Origin: Pogonophryne albipinna
Lineage: Eukaryota; Chordata; Actinopteri; Perciformes; Artedidraconidae
Reading direction: 5' to 3'
NCBI GenBank assembly: GCA_028583405.1
Contig: CM053246.1
Location: 2,290,570 to 2,354,569 of the forward strand
Length of the DNA stretch: 64,000 bases
The notes beneath the pieces were generated by a model. It had not been told where the DNA came from. It saw only the letters and a program-made list of their open reading frames with translations, and did no database searches. Below are positions 58,273 to 64,000 of the stretch, piece by piece (position 1 is the stretch's first letter; each line of letters starts with the position of its first letter). The translations under genes and the position numbers were made by a program.

Positions 58273-59335
58273 TGTGTTCGGTGAAGCATTATATGCTTAC
58301 AAATCCAATGTAGGATATAAACACGACTAAACTGCAATGATAGCAAAGCTGTGGCTTGGGTTTTTGGGTTTTTTCGCTCCCCTCTCACAGCTCACAATTA
58401 GTTCCTGTTCAACCTGGTCTCACCAGAATGCGTGACTCCACCACGACTCCTTAACACCGCATTGCGTGGTGGACTCACGAACTTTGCTACATTTACGTGT
58501 CTGCACCACGCAAACAACCCCAATGTAAAGTGAATGAGGCTCTTTTGTCGTGGTGCACACACGCATTTCTACAACGTCCTGCAGTGAGCTTTTATTCTAT
58601 AAAACGTTTTTAAAATCTACTTTATAGCTTGTAGTAACTCACGAGAGGCTTCTTTTATTTTATTTGTATTCATAATCATTTTTATTTTTCGTCAGAATGT
58701 ATTATGGTGCATTTGTTACGAATTGTTGTTCTCAAAAAACAGTGCATTGTGTGTAATACAACTGTGATTTTTATTAAATTAGTTAGTTTTTAAGGAAGGC
58801 CAGAGCTTCAGCTGTGTCCAATAGATTGTTCCCTTTTAGTTAACGTTTTTTAAAAGAACATTATATTCCGATTTGATCCTGTCCCCTTTATTGTATTACG
58901 GAGAGCAATGTGAGCGTCCATTCTCATTGGATAACGGAGAATTGTACACCCGGAAGTAAGTATTCCCCTTACTGTCGATTGATTTTACAATGATATCTGC
59001 ACTACTCATCAACTCAAAAACACCAGATTATCCTTGTTGATTACACAACATTGATTGGTTTAAATTGTGTACAATGCTTTTGTAATTTTCCCCTTCGATT
59101 CGGAGAAACAAATATGTGTTCAGTTTAGGATGGCCGAAGACACTACACTACCCAGAATTCTCAGTTATCGTTTGGGACTACACCATGTGCTTTGCTTGAC
59201 AAACCCGGTGATTTGTCCTCAAGCTCTGTGATTGGATGTTGGAGTGGCAGTGCGCAAAGTTTACGCCGAGCGACAAACAGCATTTTGAAATGGAATGAAA
59301 CCCATCGACGGCACACTATTCAAAACAGGAATCGA

Positions 59336-60490
59336 ACGTCTCCTACCCCCCCCTCCTCCCTTAGGTCACAGTCTCCTCCAACAGTGCAACACAATAAAAC
59401 AGATACACAGAAAAAATAGTGCAAGTCAATACAAAAAGAAAAATAGTAAAAAGTGAAATAGTGCAATAAGAGTCTATACAAGTGATTGGAATGTGATATA
59501 TTAGACAAATCATTTCTAAGTAGCAGCCAGATGAATGCTATGTTATTGCAAAGTTCAGGTGTTTAATAGTCTTATGGCCTGTGGGATGAAACTGTCCCTG
59601 AGTCTGGTGGTTTTAGTCCGGATGTAAGATAAGATAAGATAAGATGGTACTTTATTGTTTTTGTTGCAGCAGCATAAAAGACAAGGCATTTACAATAAAA
59701 CAAAACCACAAATAAACAAGAATAGAAACAAAAAGAAAATAGAAAATATACGTGTTGAAATAAAAAATATACATGTAGATATTATATATGCAAATATACA
59801 TATTAAAAAATATATGACATATGGAATATGGAATATCAAATATTGAACAGATTATGTGTAAAATGTACAGCGAGGTTGTATTACAAGAGAAACTATGGAG
59901 CAGAGAGTTCTCTTCCAGCCAGAGGTGATTTATTGTACAGAGTTATTGCAGTGGGCAGGAATGTGTTCCTGTATCGGTCCTTGTCAGCAGTCTGTTGGAG
60001 ATAGAGCTCCGTTGACTGTCCAGCTGCAGGTGGAGAGGATGGGTGGGGTTATCCATCATGGACATGGCCTGTTCAGTGTCCTCCTCTCCACCACAGCTTC
60101 AAAGGGGTCCAGCTTGATGCCGATGACAGACCCAGCTTTCCTGATCAGTTTATTGATCCTGCTGGTGTCACCGGCTCTTATGCGGCACCCCCAGCAGACC
60201 GCAGCAAAGAAGAGTGCACTGGCCACAACAGACCGGTAGAAGATCTCCAGCATCTTGCTGCATACGTGGAAGGATCACAGCTTCCTCAGAAAATAGAGTC
60301 TGCTCATCCCCTTCTTGTACACAGCGTCAGTGTTGATCCTCCAGTTCAGCCCATAAATGCAATCCCAGGTACTTGTAGTCCTCCACAACAGCCACATCCT
60401 CTCCTAGAATGCGGCTGTTGTGCCAGAAGGCAGCAGATAGAACAGTTTGTGGCTGGGGTGATGGGGGTCTTTTATAATCCTGAGGGCTTT
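59336..60490 (-). mobile_element. LINE remnants (Rex1/L2-like) inside the foldback element
   Basis: There are two pieces on the minus strand. At 59560-59620 the sequence encodes RLRDSFIPQAIRLLN, a usual C-terminus of fish L2/Rex1-type LINEs. From 59626 a GATAA run and a TACTTTATTG tail begin another copy. Its coding part (60253-60056) reads MLEIFYRSVVASALFFAAVCWG and KLIRKAGSVIG. Frames are broken throughout, so it is an old copy. Confidence 0.7.
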
Positions 60491-60785
60491 CTTTAAGGTT
60501 AACCTGGTATTTTTACTCCACTACATTTATTTTAGTTACTTTACAGATTCTGATTAATGATGTGAAATATAAACAACCCTTAAAGCAGACTTTAGTTACA
60601 CCTGAGTAAAATTCAGGGAAGGTGATTGTCAAGTGCCAACAATCAGGAGAGATATTTGATTGGAGGACTGGCTTATCTAAAGCCAGTTGAGTAGCACTTG
60701 AAATGTTTAGCTCTATGAAACCTGATGTACTTATATGATTCTGTTTTCTTCAAGCTTGTATCTTGTTGGTCGAACGCACTTATTG

Positions 60786-60834
60786 TAAGTCGCTTTGGAT
60801 AAAAGCGTCAGCTAAATGTAATGTAATGTAATGA
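60786..60834. mobile_element. SINE/LINE tail word
   Basis: AAGTCGCTTTGGATAAAAGCGTC followed by a short ATGTA repeat, the same tail as the SINE at 38302-38475. A head was not recognised. Confidence 0.5.
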
Positions 60835-62737
60835 TTGTTGGTGCTTTAGAAGACTAATTATTTATCTGCAGATCCCTATAAAGTATATACATTACTCGTT
60901 ATTCTCTACAAATAGTTAATTAAAAACTGTATATAATTGCTATTTTGGACATCCCTTTTCAAGATTTCAATATTACTCTAAACGTGTAATAACGTGCTTT
61001 AACCAGTAGGAGGTGCGGGTTAAAAAGCTGTCAAGTTTACAGTGTTAACAAAATAAAATATACTGCTGTTTCTGGTTTAGTTTACGACGGATATATTTAG
61101 TTATTGTTTTGATATTTGTAACACAAAAGCGATGGAAAAAACCCACAGCAACACAGAAAAGATGGTCTTAACATGACCCAGCGGTCTAGTAGTTAATAAA
61201 AAACAATAATATCAAAACAAATTATTACTACTAACTTTATTGTGAAATTAAAACAGAACGGTAAAAGAATAGTTTCCGGTCTATTCTGAGCCCGATCTCT
61301 GTAGATAAATAAAGAACTACGACAGATGTGTAATATTTAATGCAGCCAAACCATTTATTACAATGCATTCATGTGATGACTTTCAAAGAGTAAAGCAAGC
61401 ACTGCTGAATAAAGTATGATTTATCTTTTACGAAACGTTTTTTTTATATGGAATGCAGTTGGAGGTCAACCAATCACAGAGCTTGAGGCAACGCGGAACA
61501 ATAGCTGAGGATTCTGGGTAGTGTAGTGTCTTCGGCCATCCTAAACTGAACAAATATTTGTTTCTCCGAATCGAAGGGGAAAATTACAAAAGCATTGTAC
61601 ACAATTTAAACCAATCAATGTTGTGTAATCAACAAGGATAATCTGGTGTTTTTGAGTTGATGAGTAGTGCAGATATCACTGTAAAATCAATCGACAGTAA
61701 AGAGAATACTTACTTCCGGGTGTAAAATCCTGCGTTATCCAATGGGAATGGACGCTCACATTGCTCTCCGTAATACAATAAAGGGGACATGATCAAATCG
61801 GAATATAATGTTCTTTTAAAAAACGTTAACTAAAGGGAACAATCTATTTGACACAGCTGAAGCTCTGGCCTTCCTTAAAAACTAACTAATTTAATAAAAA
61901 TCACAGTTGTATTACACGCAACGCACTGTTTTTTGAGAACAAAAATTGGTAACTAATGCACCATAATACATTCTGACGAAAAATAAAAATGATTATGAAT
62001 ACAAATAAAATAAAAGAAGCCTCCCGCGAGTTACTACAAGCTATAAAGTAGATTTTAAAAACGTTTTATAGAATAAAAGCTCACTGCAGGACGTTGTAGA
62101 AATGCGTGTGTGCACCACGACAAAAGAGCCTCATTCACTTTACATTGGGGTTGTTTGCGTGGTGCAGACACGTAAATGTAGCAAAGTTCGTGAGTCCACC
62201 ACGCAATGCGGTGTTAAGGAGTCGTGGTGGAGTCACGCATTCTGGTGAGACCAGGTTGTTCCTGTTCTATTTGACAGGGACATGCACTGTAATGAACACT
62301 TAAGACATTTAAATATGTCAAGCGTAACAGTGCCAGATTTAGCTTTGAGCTACTTTCCATTCCCTCACATAAAACATTTAAGGAAATTACATTTTACAAA
62401 CATGGTAAAAAAACAAAATACATGATATGCAAGGAGTGGCAACGACATATAAAGTGCATCCATCCTCCAGTTAACTGAGTGCTCTCGCTCAAAGCTAACT
62501 TGCTACAGCGCTAGTGAAGAGAGTGTTTCCGCTCTCCTCTCCCTGCACACAGTTGGTTCCTGTTCCACCCTCCAGTTAACTGAGCCACATGGGCATCCCA
62601 GAGCACATTCGCCAGATACTACAGGGTGAATGTTGCCGCCCCTCACCCGCTGGGTGTGGTCCTCCTGCAGAGTCAGCCTAGGCCATCCTTATAGCAGGGG
62701 GAGTATTCAGACTTCCTCGTGACTCTGTTGGTATAGG

Positions 62738-63066
62738 TCATCCAGTGCTAAAGCACCGCCTCTGGCGGTCAGTAAGGATTAAATAGAACGATAGTTACGT
62801 ATGTAATACGGTTCTATGAATACTGGATGACCGCCAGAGTTTCTTGGTCACTCGGAATCTCGTGTTTCCGCGAGAAGATTCCATAGGACTGAACTCGTTG
62901 ACAACACCGGAACTTATGCCTTCCGGGGTCATACGAGGTCACACGTGACTTTGTTGATATAAATATTCGACCTACGCATGCGCGAGACGGAAGATATCCA
63001 GTGCTAAAGCACCGCCTCTGGCGGTCATCCAGTATTCATAGAACCGTAGTTACATACGTAACTATT
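62738..63066. repeat. Direct and inverted repeat cluster (CACCGCCTCTGGCGGTCA)
   Basis: The word CATCCAGTGCTAAAGCACCG followed by CCTCTGGCGGTCA occurs at about 62738 and 62996. A ~50-bp block with TAGTTACGTATGTAA and GGTTCTATGAATACTGGATG at about 62792-62842 reappears inverted at 63013-63066. It could be a short element with inverted ends or a rearranged tandem unit. No coding is seen. Confidence 0.7.
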
Positions 63067-63103
63067 GTTTTATTTCACCTTGCTATGTGTTTTTAACGTA
63101 TAT

Positions 63104-63201
63104 TAAAAAACGGGGACATTTCCGGGGACAGTTTCAACCGGGGACAGGCCAATACAAACGGGGACTGTCCCCGGAAAACGGGGACGTCTGGTCACCCTAG
63201 G
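63104..63201. mobile_element. GGTGACCAGA-type terminus, right
   Basis: ACGGGGACATTTCCGGGGAC repeats end in CTGGTCACCCTAG, the mirror of 48469. No confirmed target duplication. Confidence 0.35.
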
Positions 63202-63459
63202 CCTAGGTTAATATCAACTCCGTAAATCAAGCCAGGGTTTCTCTCACCAGCTGAGAGCGCGTTCATGTGAAAGGGGTGGGGTTAGAAACATTTGACCAAT
63301 CACAAACAGGGACAAGTGTACTGACAGCGCAGCGTCATACTTCATTAATGAAAAGTAAACTAATATAAGACAAATATGAACTTTAAACATCCATGAATTA
63401 CACATATAATCCAGGATACAAGCCACATAGTTGCACCTGCAAGGTGAATAGCCATAGAA

Positions 63460-63560
63460 CAGAGGTCACCAACCTTTTTTGGGATGAGTGCTACTTTCAA
63501 AAAATAAAACAAGTCGGGGGCTACTTTTACACCTCTTTTTTTTGTTTTTTTGCAGTGTAT
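63460..63560. mobile_element. hAT-like end (CAGAGGTCACCAACC)
   Basis: CAGAGGTCACCAACCTTTTT followed by GAGTGCTACTTTC matches a common hAT start in vertebrates. The right end is not in view or is lost. Confidence 0.45.
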
Positions 63561-63659
63561 ATATTTAGCACATTTTAACATTATTATATGCTTACCTTTA
63601 ACGTTTGTGTGCTGTTTGGGTCTGTGGGACCCGTTTGCAGTGTTTACTAAAAGAACATG

Positions 63660-63840
63660 TATGCATTATTTGGGGGTGGACGGGCTTCACCTCCTCTAGG
63701 GGGGTCCGGACCTCACCTCCTCTCGTGGGGTCCGGGGGCCCCCGGGAAGATGTTTTTTTAAATGTTGAAGTGAAATGCATCAATCTGGTGCACTTTGAGC
63801 ACAAAATGAATTTATGGATACAGCTCTCAACACTCAGATG
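63660..63840. mobile_element. Fragment related to the hAT at 10983-12058
   Basis: GGGGTCCGGGGGC, GGGAAGATG, AATGCATCAATCTGGTGCAC and GAGCACAAAATGAA follow in the same order as at 11245-11340. Ends are not visible. Confidence 0.5.
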
Positions 63841-64000
63841 AAAGGGAGCTGTATACTTTTCAATAATCCAAACATCTTTAGAATATGATCACAACCAATA
63901 ACAAATCATTTAAACTGGTTTATTCTAATGTTACCTAGTTAGCATTCTTTCTTTTTATTTATGCATATTTTACCAATCATTCACCTTTTAAACAGTTTTT

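Larger units (their letters stand above)
58410..62258. mobile_element. Long-inverted-repeat (foldback-like) element, copy 2
   Basis: It starts CAACCTGGTCTCACCA and ends with its exact reverse complement. The 8-bp duplication TTCCTGTT is at 58402-58409 and 62259-62266. The arms are about 800-880 bp (58410-59190 versus 61470-62258) and near-identical, with words such as GTCGTGGTGGAGTCACGC and CATTGTACACAATTTAAACC. The centre holds LINE remnants (59336-60490), a LINE/SINE tail (60786-60834) and a segment shared with copy 1 (60495-60630 versus 8990-9130). It has no transposase. An 8-bp duplication is compatible with hAT, P or Zisupton-type transposases, and the ends do not look like typical hAT. 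Confidence 0.88.

Noticed and set aside
48469..63201. A single 14.7-kb element with GGTGACCAGA ends
   Set aside because: The ends mirror each other, but no target duplication was found at the two flanks. Two independent fragments are equally possible.
1..64000. CRISPR arrays, bacterial operons or prophage
   Set aside because: Splice sites, poly(A) signals and element types are eukaryotic. No regularly spaced direct repeats with unique spacers were seen.

Overview
The window looks like a gene-poor, transposon-dense stretch of a teleost fish chromosome, probably a spiny-rayed fish. The evidence is a set of eukaryotic elements typical of fish: sushi-like Gypsy retrotransposons, THAP-type DNA transposons, many hAT elements with 8-bp target duplications, TTAA-flanked elements, a tRNA-derived SINE and Rex1/L2-like LINE tails. 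I recognise no host protein-coding gene. The coding sequence I can support belongs to mobile elements.

Layout. 1-7320: low-copy-looking DNA without a recognisable gene. 7323-28463: a deep nest. It holds a long-inverted-repeat element (about 7791-13250) carrying one hAT (10686-13206) inside which sits a second hAT (10983-12058). Next is an ISL2EU-type terminus split by a TTAA-flanked element (13558-27665). That element contains a young Gypsy (14941-22436), itself hit by a TTAA element (16647-18685) and a solo LTR (19845-20321), and an older deleted Gypsy (23071-26487) with a solo LTR inside its own 5' LTR. 28464-29545: nothing recognised. 29550-37904: a second copy of the TTAA element, carrying an apparently intact ISL2EU transposon (30224-35707; THAP-DDE transposase and convergent SWIM/YqaJ protein) and a hAT. 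37909-40498: a SINE, a tandem repeat and a perfect palindrome. 40507-45250: a hAT within a hAT, a ~172-bp satellite, a Harbinger-like MITE and a long-inverted-repeat element. 45251-48410: a hAT with a BED zinc-finger exon, a nested TTAA element and a ~265-bp hairpin. 50280-57033: a Kolobok-type transposon inserted in a LINE, with a convergent pair of genes: a THAP transposase (now broken) and an intact two-exon gene for a protein like the cytoplasmic C-terminal (ballast) domain of P2X7 receptors. 57209-58272: a hAT. 58410-62258: a second long-inverted-repeat element with an 8-bp duplication. 62270-64000: minor repeats.

How the parts fit. ISL2EU and Kolobok share a plan: each terminal repeat lies upstream of one gene, one gene is a THAP-domain transposase, the other a helper of different origin, and the two run toward each other. 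The Gypsy elements are dead: the younger lacks its protease region, has lost an integrase catalytic Asp and has a stop in its chromodomain, although its LTRs differ by only two substitutions. Two exact inverted copies (229 bp and 74 bp) inside the Kolobok transposase gene look like template-switch or repair-filler events. The strongest candidates for something new are the P2X7-ballast Kolobok gene, those templated insertions, and the unclassified long-inverted-repeat family. Splice sites, families and ages were judged by eye.
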